Below are positions 1 through 6,933 of a stretch of 11,331 nucleotides of DNA, in pieces. Where the stretch lies: assembly GCA_030749275.1 (NCBI GenBank), contig JASMKJ010000162.1, forward strand, positions 1-11,331. The letters run 5' to 3'. Numbering within the stretch: position 1 is the first letter of the stretch; the number at the start of each line of letters is the position of its first letter. Source of the stretch: Acidimicrobiales bacterium (GTDB taxonomy: Bacteria; Actinomycetota; Acidimicrobiia; Acidimicrobiales; Poriferisodalaceae). A program made the position numbers and the translations under genes. Below the pieces are notes generated by a model. It did not search any database. It worked only from the letters and a program-made list of their open reading frames with translations, and was not told where the DNA came from.

Positions 1-1
1 C

Positions 2-1780
2 AACGCTGCACGTGAAGGCGCAGCTAAGGCCTTACCACTGGCATTTAAGGGTGGCGCGGTCATGGGTTTCACCGTCGCCGGACTGGCTCTACTCGGTATT
101 TCGTTCAATTACCTGCTATGGGTGACATGGCTTGGTGTCGACAGTGCCTTCCAAGTCGTGGCTGCGTTTGGCCTCGGAGCAAGCTCCATTGCTTTGTTTG
201 CTCGTATTGGCGGAGGCATCTACACCAAGGCCGCAGATGTTGGCGGTGACCTCGTCGGAAAGGTCGAAGCAGGAATCCCCGAGGATGATCCACGCAACCC
301 AGCCACCATCGCCGACGCAGTAGGTGACAACGTTGGTGACGTAGCAGGAATGGGCGCAGACCTGTTTGAGTCCTACGCAGGTTCAGTCGTGGCACCAATC
401 GTGCTCGTCTCGCTTCTGCTTTCCGGTGTCTTCATCGAGGGAGACAAGCTGCAAGTATTCGGAGACTCCGAATCGTTGCTCATGTACCCGATACTCATCG
501 GTGCCCTTGGGATGATTGCTTCAATCGTTGGGGCGCTCCTGACCCGAGGAAAAGAAGGCCAAAGCCTCTCCACGCAACTACACACCGGTCAATACATAGC
601 GATGGGTTTAACGGTCATCTTCACCATCGTGGGAACCCAGTGGCTGTTCGGCGGAGCCTCCGCAGCAGACGGATCTGACGTAGTGCAAACACCTATCTTC
701 CTATCGCTGACCATCATCATCGGGCTCCTTGGCGGGTGGGCCATCGGATTCGTATCGGAATATTTCACTTCCGAGCACTACAAACCTGTAAAGGGCATAG
801 CGTCACAGTCAGAAACCGGTGCGGCGACCGTCACCATCGAAGGAATTGCCCAAGGCAAGCTGTCAACGTTGCCATCAGTGGCGGTGGTCGTTGCCATGAT
901 CGGACTGTCCTACTGGCTTGGCGGTGCAGCCTTCGGCCAAGCAGGAGATGTCATTGGACTCTACGGCGTCTCATTAGCAGCGATCGGCATGCTTGCTGTT
1001 ACAGGAGTTATCGTCGCGGTTGATGCGTACGGTCCTATAGCTGACAACGCAGGTGGGATTGCTGAAATGGCGGAGCTTCCGTCGGAGGTTCGAGGTGTCA
1101 CCGACAGCCTCGACGCCCTAGGTAACACCACCGCGGCGGTCGCAAAGGGTTTCGCGGTTGGTTCCGCTGCGGTGACCGCGCTTGCACTCTTCAAATCTTT
1201 CAGTCTTACCGCTGGGATCGAAGTCCTCGACATCAATGACACAGCGGTAACGATCGGACTTTTCCTTGGTGCTATGACGCCGTTCATCTTCGCGGCGATG
1301 ACAATGTCATCGGTAGGCAGGGCAGCTCAAGCCATGATCGTGGAAGTCCGACGGCAGTTCGCTGAAATCCCAGGACTTCGTGAAGGACAACCAGGGGTCA
1401 AACCCGATAGCCGTCGCTGCGTGGATATCTCCACCCAGGCAGCTCTGCGCGAAATGTTGCTCCCAGGTGGTTTAGCGGTTCTCTTGCCGCTGGTGATCGG
1501 TTTTATCGATGTCAATGCTCTCGGCGGCTTTCTTGCCGGAGCTGTCGTCACAGGCTTCCTTCTCGCCATCTATATGGCGAACTCTGGTGGTGCTTGGGAC
1601 AACGCCAAGAAATACATCGAGGCTGGCGCTCATGGAGGCAAAGGAACTGATGCCCACGCAGCTGCAGTCGTCGGAGACACCATTGGTGACCCGTTCAAAG
1701 ACACCTCAGGTCCAGCGATGAACATCCTCATCAAAGTTATGACGATCGTTTCGCTGGTTTTCGTCCCTGCCTTTATCTAA
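2..1780 (+). CDS. hppA: Membrane-bound ion-translocating pyrophosphatase, K+-dependent type (5' end cut off by window)
   Basis: This integral membrane enzyme hydrolyses pyrophosphate and uses the energy to pump H+ and/or Na+ out of the cytoplasm. The frame is open from base 2. The ATG at 62 is internal, because the 20 codons before it (ending LPLAFKGGAV) read as normal family sequence. About 592 residues are present and roughly the first 100 are missing. Visible family signatures are GGGIYTKAADVGGDLVGKVE, the acidic substrate loop DDPRNPATIADAVGDNVGD, DLFESY on the ion-gate helix (Glu codon 368-370), and the C-terminal GGKGTDAH, VVGDTIGDPFKDTSGP and NILIK. The potassium determinant reads GNTTAAVAKG, with Ala (1133-1135) where K+-independent enzymes have Lys, and Ala (1142-1144) where they have Thr. 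This places it in the K+-dependent subfamily. Whether it pumps Na+, H+ or both cannot be decided by eye. A strong stem-loop follows the stop. Confidence 0.97.
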   Translation, partial: NAAREGAAKALPLAFKGGAVMGFTVAGLALLGISFNYLLWVTWLGVDSAFQVVAAFGLGASSIALFARIGGGIYTKAADVGGDLVGKVEAGIPEDDPRNPATIADAVGDNVGDVAGMGADLFESYAGSVVAPIVLVSLLLSGVFIEGDKLQVFGDSESLLMYPILIGALGMIASIVGALLTRGKEGQSLSTQLHTGQYIAMGLTVIFTIVGTQWLFGGASAADGSDVVQTPIFLSLTIIIGLLGGWAIGFVSEYFTSEHYKPVKGIASQSETGAATVTIEGIAQGKLSTLPSVAVVVAMIGLSYWLGGAAFGQAGDVIGLYGVSLAAIGMLAVTGVIVAVDAYGPIADNAGGIAEMAELPSEVRGVTDSLDALGNTTAAVAKGFAVGSAAVTALALFKSFSLTAGIEVLDINDTAVTIGLFLGAMTPFIFAAMTMSSVGRAAQAMIVEVRRQFAEIPGLREGQPGVKPDSRRCVDISTQAALREMLLPGGLAVLLPLVIGFIDVNALGGFLAGAVVTGFLLAIYMANSGGAWDNAKKYIEAGAHGGKGTDAHAAAVVGDTIGDPFKDTSGPAMNILIKVMTIVSLVFVPAFI

Positions 1781-1792
1781 ATAACTCAACGA

Positions 1793-1830
1793 CGCCTCGG
1801 AGGCTCTCACATAGCTAGTCCTCCGAGGCG
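1793..1830 (+). terminator. Stem-loop terminator after hppA
   Basis: A perfect 11-bp GC-rich inverted repeat, CGCCTCGGAGG at 1793-1803 and CCTCCGAGGCG at 1820-1830, encloses a 16-base loop 12 bases after the hppA stop. No T-tract follows the stem. Such U-less hairpins are common as actinobacterial terminators, but this also means it could be an mRNA 3'-end stabiliser. It separates hppA from the next gene, which appears to have its own -10 box. Confidence 0.65.
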
Positions 1831-1861
1831 CCGTCGCGCCCTCCGATACCGCGCAGGCACG

Positions 1862-1867
1862 TAGCCT
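1862..1867 (+). promoter_or_regulatory. Probable -10 box of a leaderless promoter for the SDR gene
   Basis: TAGCCT fits the actinobacterial TANNNT -10 pattern and ends six bases before the ATG at 1874. Transcription would therefore start at or next to the A of the start codon. No Shine-Dalgarno sequence precedes this ATG, and no convincing -35 box is seen. The same box-to-ATG spacing recurs before the small gene at 10140. Confidence 0.45.
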
Positions 1868-1873
1868 GAGTTA

Positions 1874-2674
1874 ATGGACCTCAATAACGCCTGCGTACTG
1901 ATCACAGGAGCTAGCAAAGGAATCGGCGCCTCCATAGCTCGGGCGTTCGCTCGACAGGGAGCACACGTAGTACTCGCAGCTAGATCGGTCAATGAAATTG
2001 ACCAGCTAGCGGATGAGCTAAATGGTTCCTCATTACCCCTAGATGTTGCGGACCCCGATGAGCTGGCAGGTGTCATAGATCGTGTGGAAGCCGAGATAGC
2101 GCCCATCGACATTTTGGTAAATAATGCCGGCATCGAAACCGAAGAGTTCGTGGAAGACATCGACGAAAGCCGGATTAAGGAGGTGCTTGCAACGAACCTT
2201 TTGGCACCTATGCGGCTTACCCGACAAGTTCTTCCCGGCATGATCGAACGTGGCCGTGGGCATCTTCTCTATACGTCGTCTATGGCCGCCATTACTCCAG
2301 CCCCAGGTCTTGCCACATACTGTGCCTCGAAGGCAGGGCTTACCCGTTTCGCTGAAACAGTCCGTATGGAAACTGATGGGACAGGCATCAACGTCACCAC
2401 AATGCATCTTGGACCAGTTGACACTGAAATGTGGACCCGGGTTACCAACAACCCAGCCTTTGACCAAGCTCAGCGCAGATTGCGGCAACTACGAATGCTT
2501 ACCGACGTAAGCCCAGACAAAGTAGCTGCAGACGCAGTGCAAGCAGTCATCAAACAGAAAAGAGAAGTTCGACATCCAAAACGCCTCTGGGCCACCATGG
2601 CCTTGGCTGCAGCACCCGGTCGAATCACCGAACTTCTAGTCCGAGGCGTCGATCATCGAGTTCACAAAAACTGA
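1874..2674 (+). CDS. Short-chain dehydrogenase/reductase (SDR), classical type
   Basis: This is a soluble NAD(P)-dependent oxidoreductase of 266 residues, slightly longer than the roughly 250 typical of classical SDRs. All family landmarks are intact: the cofactor-binding TGASKGIG (residues 11-18), LDVAD (56-60), NNAG (83-86) and the catalytic tetrad Asn108, Ser136, Tyr149 and Lys153 in YCASK. LGPVDTEM (179-186) is the usual post-catalytic loop. Arg37 in AARS, just after the second beta strand, suggests a preference for NADP(H). This cofactor call is an inference from one residue. The substrate cannot be read from the sequence. The C-terminal 60 residues (pattern RHPKRLWATMALAAAPGR) resemble SDRs whose basic, hydrophobic tail may touch membranes, as in those acting on lipids or acyl chains. 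The gene stands alone between a terminator and the DUF368 gene, 46 bases downstream. Its start appears leaderless. Confidence 0.93.
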   Translation: MDLNNACVLITGASKGIGASIARAFARQGAHVVLAARSVNEIDQLADELNGSSLPLDVADPDELAGVIDRVEAEIAPIDILVNNAGIETEEFVEDIDESRIKEVLATNLLAPMRLTRQVLPGMIERGRGHLLYTSSMAAITPAPGLATYCASKAGLTRFAETVRMETDGTGINVTTMHLGPVDTEMWTRVTNNPAFDQAQRRLRQLRMLTDVSPDKVAADAVQAVIKQKREVRHPKRLWATMALAAAPGRITELLVRGVDHRVHKN

Positions 2675-2708
2675 ATTGATCGCCCCTCTCAAACAATCCG
2701 ATACTGAC

Positions 2709-2716
2709 AAGGAAAG
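2709..2716 (+). promoter_or_regulatory. Ribosome binding site that fixes the DUF368 start
   Basis: AAGGAAAG precedes the ATG at 2721, with AGGA seven bases from the start codon. It supports the 5'-most ATG over the internal Met30, which would cut into the conserved GVADIIPGVSGG motif. It is one of the few clear Shine-Dalgarno sequences in the window. Confidence 0.6.
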
Positions 2717-2720
2717 CTAG

Positions 2721-3680
2721 ATGGTGAAGGGTGCAGGATCTTCTAGCCGCGGTACGGTCCCATATGTGAGATGTCATGTCCCCATCCATATTCTGCGCGG
2801 CTTTTGTATGGGCGTCGCAGACATCATCCCGGGTGTCTCCGGTGGAACCGTCGCCCTCCTATTAGGAATATATGACCGACTCATCGAACAAATCAGCACT
2901 GCGTCAAGCGGAATCAGCCGTTTAGCTCGTGGCGACATAGCTGGTTGCAAGCAACGATTCCGAGCGGTCCAATGGTCATTCCTCGCAAGTCTCTTGTTAG
3001 GTATAACCCTTGCCCTGCTGGTCCTAGCTTCGTGGCTTCGAACGCAGATTCACGAAAGACCTGTGATCGTGTCGTCTGCGTTTTTTGGAGTCATAGCAGC
3101 ATCCGCGTTTGTGACACGACGTGAAGTAAGAAAGTGGGTGCCATCGCTCTACCTGGTATTTGGGATCTTCGCGATCGCCACCTTCACGCTGCTAGGAATT
3201 CGCTCCGGTTCACTTGAGAATCCAGGACCCCTCGTCGCCATATCAGCAGGTGCGATCGCAATATGCGCAATGATTTTGCCTGGAATCAGTGGCTCATTTG
3301 TTCTTTTGATGCTGGGCCTATACGACCATCTCATTGCTGCGCTAGAACAACGAGACGCTTCGGTGCTCGCGATGTACACAATCGGTGCACTCGTAGGCTT
3401 AGTCCTCTTCAGTCGAATTCTTAACAGGCTGTTGAATCGCTATCGCGATCTAGTTGTTTCAATACTTCTGGGCCTGATGGTCGGCTCGCTAAGAGTTCTA
3501 TGGCCATGGCCATCAGACCAGGGTGGACTGGAAAACACCGGACTCGGAACCCCGCAAACCGGAGAGCTTCTCGGAGCCCTAATTGCTGCTTTGGTAGGGG
3601 TTGGTGCAGTTGTTGTGATCATTGCTCTGGTGGCTCATCGAGAAAATTTTGATAGTGATGATGCGTTGGAAATGCCGTAA
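2721..3680 (+). CDS. DUF368 (PopT-family) membrane protein, probable undecaprenyl-phosphate translocase
   Basis: This is a polytopic inner-membrane protein of 319 residues, normal for the family. It contains the DUF368 hallmark GVADIIPGVSGGTVALLLGI (31-50) followed by YDRLI. A second, related copy, MILPGISGSFVLLMLGLYDHLI, lies near residues 184-205. The two PG(V/I)SG re-entrant-type motifs imply an internal repeat of two halves. Further hydrophobic segments lie near 86-104, 115-130, 143-160, 215-232, 244-262 and 280-305. The family was shown in 2023 work on PopT to carry C55-phosphate across the membrane, recycling the lipid carrier used for peptidoglycan and other surface polymers. That role is transferred here by family, not shown by context. 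The start is supported by AAGGAAAG. The first 24 residues are polar and not conserved. The gene is followed by 89 bases that contain the topA promoter. Confidence 0.92.
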   Translation: MVKGAGSSSRGTVPYVRCHVPIHILRGFCMGVADIIPGVSGGTVALLLGIYDRLIEQISTASSGISRLARGDIAGCKQRFRAVQWSFLASLLLGITLALLVLASWLRTQIHERPVIVSSAFFGVIAASAFVTRREVRKWVPSLYLVFGIFAIATFTLLGIRSGSLENPGPLVAISAGAIAICAMILPGISGSFVLLMLGLYDHLIAALEQRDASVLAMYTIGALVGLVLFSRILNRLLNRYRDLVVSILLGLMVGSLRVLWPWPSDQGGLENTGLGTPQTGELLGALIAALVGVGAVVVIIALVAHRENFDSDDALEMP

Positions 3681-3731
3681 TGCCCGGTACCTTCCGCGGA
3701 TGAGGTTGCTTTATTTAGGCAATCGAAGAAT

Positions 3732-3763
3732 TTGACAGACCCACATGAATTAGGGAATTAATT
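3732..3763 (+). promoter_or_regulatory. Candidate topA promoter
   Basis: A perfect TTGACA (-35 consensus) lies at 3732-3737. The best -10 candidates are ATTAAT at 3757-3762 (spacer 19, longer than ideal) or the overlapping TTAATT at 3758-3763. Either would place the transcript start at or within a few bases of the GTG at 3770, giving a leaderless or near-leaderless topA mRNA. AGGGA at 3752-3756 is the only Shine-Dalgarno-like run and is 13 bases from GTG, which is too far to work well. Confidence 0.4.
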
Positions 3764-3769
3764 GCCGTC

Positions 3770-6700
3770 GTGCCTAAATCGCTAGTAATCGTTGAATCAC
3801 CTGCCAAGGCCAAAACCATTGAGCGGTACCTCGGTTCAGACTATGTGGTTGAGGCCTCAGTGGGGCATATACGTGACCTTCCGGCCAAAGCAACAGAGGT
3901 ACCTGCCGTCTACAAAGGCGAGTCATGGGCGAATCTAGGTATAGACGTCGACAATGACTTCAAGGCACTCTACGTAGTTACCGAGAAGGCAAAGAAACAA
4001 GTAGCAAAACTTAAAAAGCTATTGAAGAGTTCGGACGGGCTCTACTTAGCGACGGATGAAGACCGGGAGGGCGAAGCCATCGCCTGGCATCTCCTCGAGG
4101 TACTAAACCCTCAAGTGCCCGTGTACCGAATGGTGTTCCACGAAATCACTGAAAAAGCCATTCGTGATGCGGTCGCTTCTCCCCGAGAGCTAGATCATCG
4201 CCTTGTTGATGCCCAAGAAGCTCGACGGAAGTTTGATCGACTATACGGATACAAAGTATCTCCTGTCATGTGGCAAAAAGTTAAGCCTGGTCTGTCTGCT
4301 GGCAGAGTCCAGAGTGTCGCTAACCGCTTGATTGTTGAGCGAGAACGGCAACGCATCGAATTCCAAACAGCGGCGTATTCGAGCTTGGAGGCTGAGATGT
4401 CCTCTGGTGCGACCTTCACAGCGGCTCTTACCGCTATCAATGATCTTCGCGTTGCCACCGGGCGAGACTTTGACGCGCAGGGACAACTCAGCCAAGCCGA
4501 TAGAACGATCGTAAGCACCGACCAGGGCAAAGAACTGGCATCGGCACTTACTGGGGCTGAGTTCACTGTTCAATCTGTTGACTCCAAGCCGTACCGACGG
4601 CGACCAGCAGCACCCTTCATGACCTCGACCCTTCAGCAAGAAGCCAGCGGGCGGTTAGGGTTCTCTGCCTCACGAACAATGGGTGCTGCCCAAAAGCTCT
4701 ACGAAGAAGGGCACATAACCTATATGCGAACCGACAGCACGACCCTGTCGGCGGATGCCCTTAGCGCAGCCCGGACGCTGATCAGAGATCACTTTGGGCA
4801 GGACCATTTACCTGCAGATGCCCGGGTGTATAACAAGAAGGTCAAAAACGCCCAAGAGGCGCACGAAGCCATCCGTCCGGCAGGAGACGTGTGGCGAAAT
4901 CCAGCCGACCTTGGTTTCAAAGGAGACAAAGCTGATAGTGATCAAGCGCGTTTGTACCAACTGATCTGGAGTCGCACGATAGCCAGTCAGATGAACGATG
5001 CTGAAGGCCAGACAGTCACCATTCGTTTAACAGCTTCCCCGTTCGGATCGGAAACATATGAATTCGGCACTAGTGGGACCGTAATTACTTCTCCTGGTTT
5101 TCTGGCTGTCTACGGGCGGCAGTCAGACGAATCAGAGGAAGAAGAACGGGAACTCCCCAATCTCTCACAGGGTGACGCTGTTGTTGCGACGTTCCTTGAA
5201 AGCAAAGATCACCAAACGAAACCACCGGCGCGCTACACCGAGGCGACCCTAGTCCGACAGTTAGAAGAGCTAGGGGTGGGACGGCCGAGTACCTATGCGA
5301 GCATTCTCGGCACCATTCAAAGCCGAGGCTATGTCTGGAAGAAAGGCCAGGCATTGGTGCCCGCGCTCACCGCCTTCGCCACGGTCGGTCTCATGGAAAA
5401 TCACTTCCCACATTTAGTTGATTACGCCCTCACTGCGAGCATGGAAGATGATCTCGATCAAATATCGGTCGGCGAAATCGAACCCAACCCATGGCTATCT
5501 GACTTCTATTTTGGGGGTATTAACGCAAACGGGGAGCCACTGCCAGGTCTTCGCAATCTCGTATCTGATGAACATCTTGCCGACATCGACCCGGTCGAAA
5601 TCAACACGATTCCCATTGGGGTTGATAATGACGGCCAGGTTGTTGTGGCCAAAGTCGGCAAGAACTTTCCTTATGTGCAACGAGGCGAAGAATACCGATC
5701 ACTACCTGCGGGTATCACTCCCGATGAGATCACTCTCGATTTAGCCATCCAGCTACTAGAGACACCCGAAGAGCGGGTCTTGGGTGTTGATCCGGCTACT
5801 GGCATAGAAGTCATTGCCCGGCCAGGAACCTTCGGCCCATATGTGTCTTTGGGACGACTTCCTAAAATGCCAGCCGCGTCGACACCCGGAGGCCAACTCC
5901 TTAGTCTTCCGCTCCACAAGAAAGAACTCAAAGTTGCGCTTGCCTATATGCGGTGCATGACCGACGACCCTGACAACGACTCGGTAAAGCAAGTGATAAA
6001 GAACCCCAAACGAGGAATTGGCGACGCCGCCATCAAACGGCTCATTGAGTTCGGCGAGACTCATGACATCAGCCTCTTGGAGGCTTTCGAACGGGCGAAG
6101 GAAGCTGGTTCGTCACCTGCCGCCCAAAAAGCTATTCGATCATTTCTGAAGCTGAGAAAATCAATCGTTGATCTGCGCGAAGCAGACGCTCCTACAGCGC
6201 TGCAGTCATGTCTAGAGCAGTCCGGCTACATAAAGGACTTGCAGCGCGGAGACAACGAGGAACGTCTCACCAACATCGATTCCCTCATTGAAACCTCTCG
6301 AGCGTTTGACAGCGTTATCGAACTCGTCGCCGAACTAGACCGCATCGATGAACTGAAGACTCAACCGAAACCAAAAACAGCGTCACTCTTCCAAACAATG
6401 ACCTTAGAACGCATCACCCTCGAGGAGGCACTCGAGCTCTTGAGCTTGCCACGCACCGTTGGAACGGACCCTGCCGATGGGATCGAAATAACCGTTCAAA
6501 ATGGTCCCTATGGCCCCTATTTACTCAAGGACGGAGAGAGCCGAAATATTCAAAACGAAGAACAGTTGCTGACCATCACCCTTGAAGAGTGCTTGCAGCT
6601 ACTTTCGGTACCGAAAAAGTTCGGTCGTAGAGCAGCGAAACCACCGCTCAAAGAGCTCGGCAAAGACCCCAACAGCGATAAGCCCATTCTGCTGAAGGAC

Positions 6701-6820
6701 GGAAAATTCGGACCGTACGTAACTGATGGCAAGACCAACGCCTCGCTCAAGAGCTGGGATTCAGTTGAAGAACTCACCGAGCAAAGAGCTGTAGAACTAT
6801 TGGCCGAGAAACGGGCCTAA
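3770..6820 (+). CDS. topA: DNA topoisomerase I (type IA) with an embedded UvrD/PcrA-type 2B domain
   Basis: TopA relaxes negatively supercoiled DNA by cutting one strand through a tyrosine-phosphate bond. The GTG start gives the canonical beginning PKSLVIVESPAKAKTIERYLG. The TOPRIM metal site comprises Glu9 and Asp96, Asp98 and Glu100 in ATDEDREGEAIAWHL. SAGRVQSVANRLIVERE (176-192) follows. The catalytic Tyr318 lies in GHITYMRTDS, and KPPARYTEATLVRQLEELGVGRPSTYA (484-510) completes the core. C-terminal repeats read VDPATGIEVIARPGTFGPYVSLG (673-695), TDPADGIEITVQNGPYGPYL (899-918) and LLKDGKFGPYVTDGKTNASL (974-993). No tetracysteine zinc finger is seen, as usual for actinobacterial TopA. At 1016 residues it is longer than usual relatives (about 900-950) although it ends at AEKRA with no lysine-rich tail. 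The extra length is a block at about 697-862 resembling helicase domain 2B (separate entry). Confidence 0.97.
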   Translation: MPKSLVIVESPAKAKTIERYLGSDYVVEASVGHIRDLPAKATEVPAVYKGESWANLGIDVDNDFKALYVVTEKAKKQVAKLKKLLKSSDGLYLATDEDREGEAIAWHLLEVLNPQVPVYRMVFHEITEKAIRDAVASPRELDHRLVDAQEARRKFDRLYGYKVSPVMWQKVKPGLSAGRVQSVANRLIVERERQRIEFQTAAYSSLEAEMSSGATFTAALTAINDLRVATGRDFDAQGQLSQADRTIVSTDQGKELASALTGAEFTVQSVDSKPYRRRPAAPFMTSTLQQEASGRLGFSASRTMGAAQKLYEEGHITYMRTDSTTLSADALSAARTLIRDHFGQDHLPADARVYNKKVKNAQEAHEAIRPAGDVWRNPADLGFKGDKADSDQARLYQLIWSRTIASQMNDAEGQTVTIRLTASPFGSETYEFGTSGTVITSPGFLAVYGRQSDESEEEERELPNLSQGDAVVATFLESKDHQTKPPARYTEATLVRQLEELGVGRPSTYASILGTIQSRGYVWKKGQALVPALTAFATVGLMENHFPHLVDYALTASMEDDLDQISVGEIEPNPWLSDFYFGGINANGEPLPGLRNLVSDEHLADIDPVEINTIPIGVDNDGQVVVAKVGKNFPYVQRGEEYRSLPAGITPDEITLDLAIQLLETPEERVLGVDPATGIEVIARPGTFGPYVSLGRLPKMPAASTPGGQLLSLPLHKKELKVALAYMRCMTDDPDNDSVKQVIKNPKRGIGDAAIKRLIEFGETHDISLLEAFERAKEAGSSPAAQKAIRSFLKLRKSIVDLREADAPTALQSCLEQSGYIKDLQRGDNEERLTNIDSLIETSRAFDSVIELVAELDRIDELKTQPKPKTASLFQTMTLERITLEEALELLSLPRTVGTDPADGIEITVQNGPYGPYLLKDGESRNIQNEEQLLTITLEECLQLLSVPKKFGRRAAKPPLKELGKDPNSDKPILLKDGKFGPYVTDGKTNASLKSWDSVEELTEQRAVELLAEKRA
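5858..6355 (+). other. topA: Inserted UvrD/PcrA helicase 2B-like domain within TopA (residues about 697-862)
   Basis: This block interrupts TopA between one GPYV repeat and the conserved KPKTASLF segment that normally follows it closely in actinobacterial enzymes. From residue 716 it follows the 2B domain of UvrD/PcrA in order. HKKELKVALAYMRCMTDDPD matches the helicase K-E-[IV]-K-D-x-LAYLR-x-x-x-NPDD entry. VIKNPKRGIGDAAI matches the INxPKRGIG duplex-contacting element. ISLLEAFERA (767-776), CLEQSGYIKDL (814-824), ERLTNIDSLIETSRAF (831-846) and LDRIDEL (856-862) match the remaining conserved helices through the exit from 2B. Helicase motifs before (Walker A, DEAQ) and after (motif V, H-x-AKGLEF) 2B are absent, so no ATPase is present. 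The flanks RLPKMPAASTPGGQ and KTQPKPKT look like flexible linkers. The match is from remembered consensus, not an alignment. Confidence 0.85.
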
Positions 6821-6835
6821 GACTTCCCGGCGTTC

Positions 6836-6855
6836 GCTCACTGAGCAATGTTTTT
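6836..6855 (+). terminator. Weak candidate terminator after topA
   Basis: A short hairpin, GCTC (6836-6839), ACT, GAGC (6843-6846), is followed by AATGTTTTT, sixteen bases after the topA stop. The stem is only four base pairs, so it may at most attenuate transcription into the MFS gene. The rest of the 113-base gap before the next gene is AT-rich without a clear promoter. Confidence 0.25.
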
Positions 6856-6933
6856 GAATATCCTGTAATTCAGAAACTCGTTATGGAGTCGGAATAGATT
6901 TTTGGCCGTGGGAAACCCTGAAGAGTCTGAACT

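Noticed and set aside
62..1780. ATG at 62 as the true start of hppA
   Set aside because: The frame is open back to base 2, and the preceding residues match the pyrophosphatase family, so this Met is internal and the gene is cut by the window.
3681..3769. Riboswitch or structured leader before topA
   Set aside because: Only 89 bases are available, with no stable stems beyond a 4-bp TTGC/GCAA pairing. The sequence is better explained by a promoter.
4241..4639. 132-codon minus-strand frame inside topA
   Set aside because: It lies entirely opposite the conserved topoisomerase core and shows no domain or promoter of its own.
5897..6451. LLSLP occurring on both sides of the TopA insert, suggesting a target-site duplication
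   Set aside because: The two copies use different codons at most positions and the second is part of the normal TopA sequence LLSLPRTVG. There is no DNA-level direct repeat, so this is probably coincidence or old.
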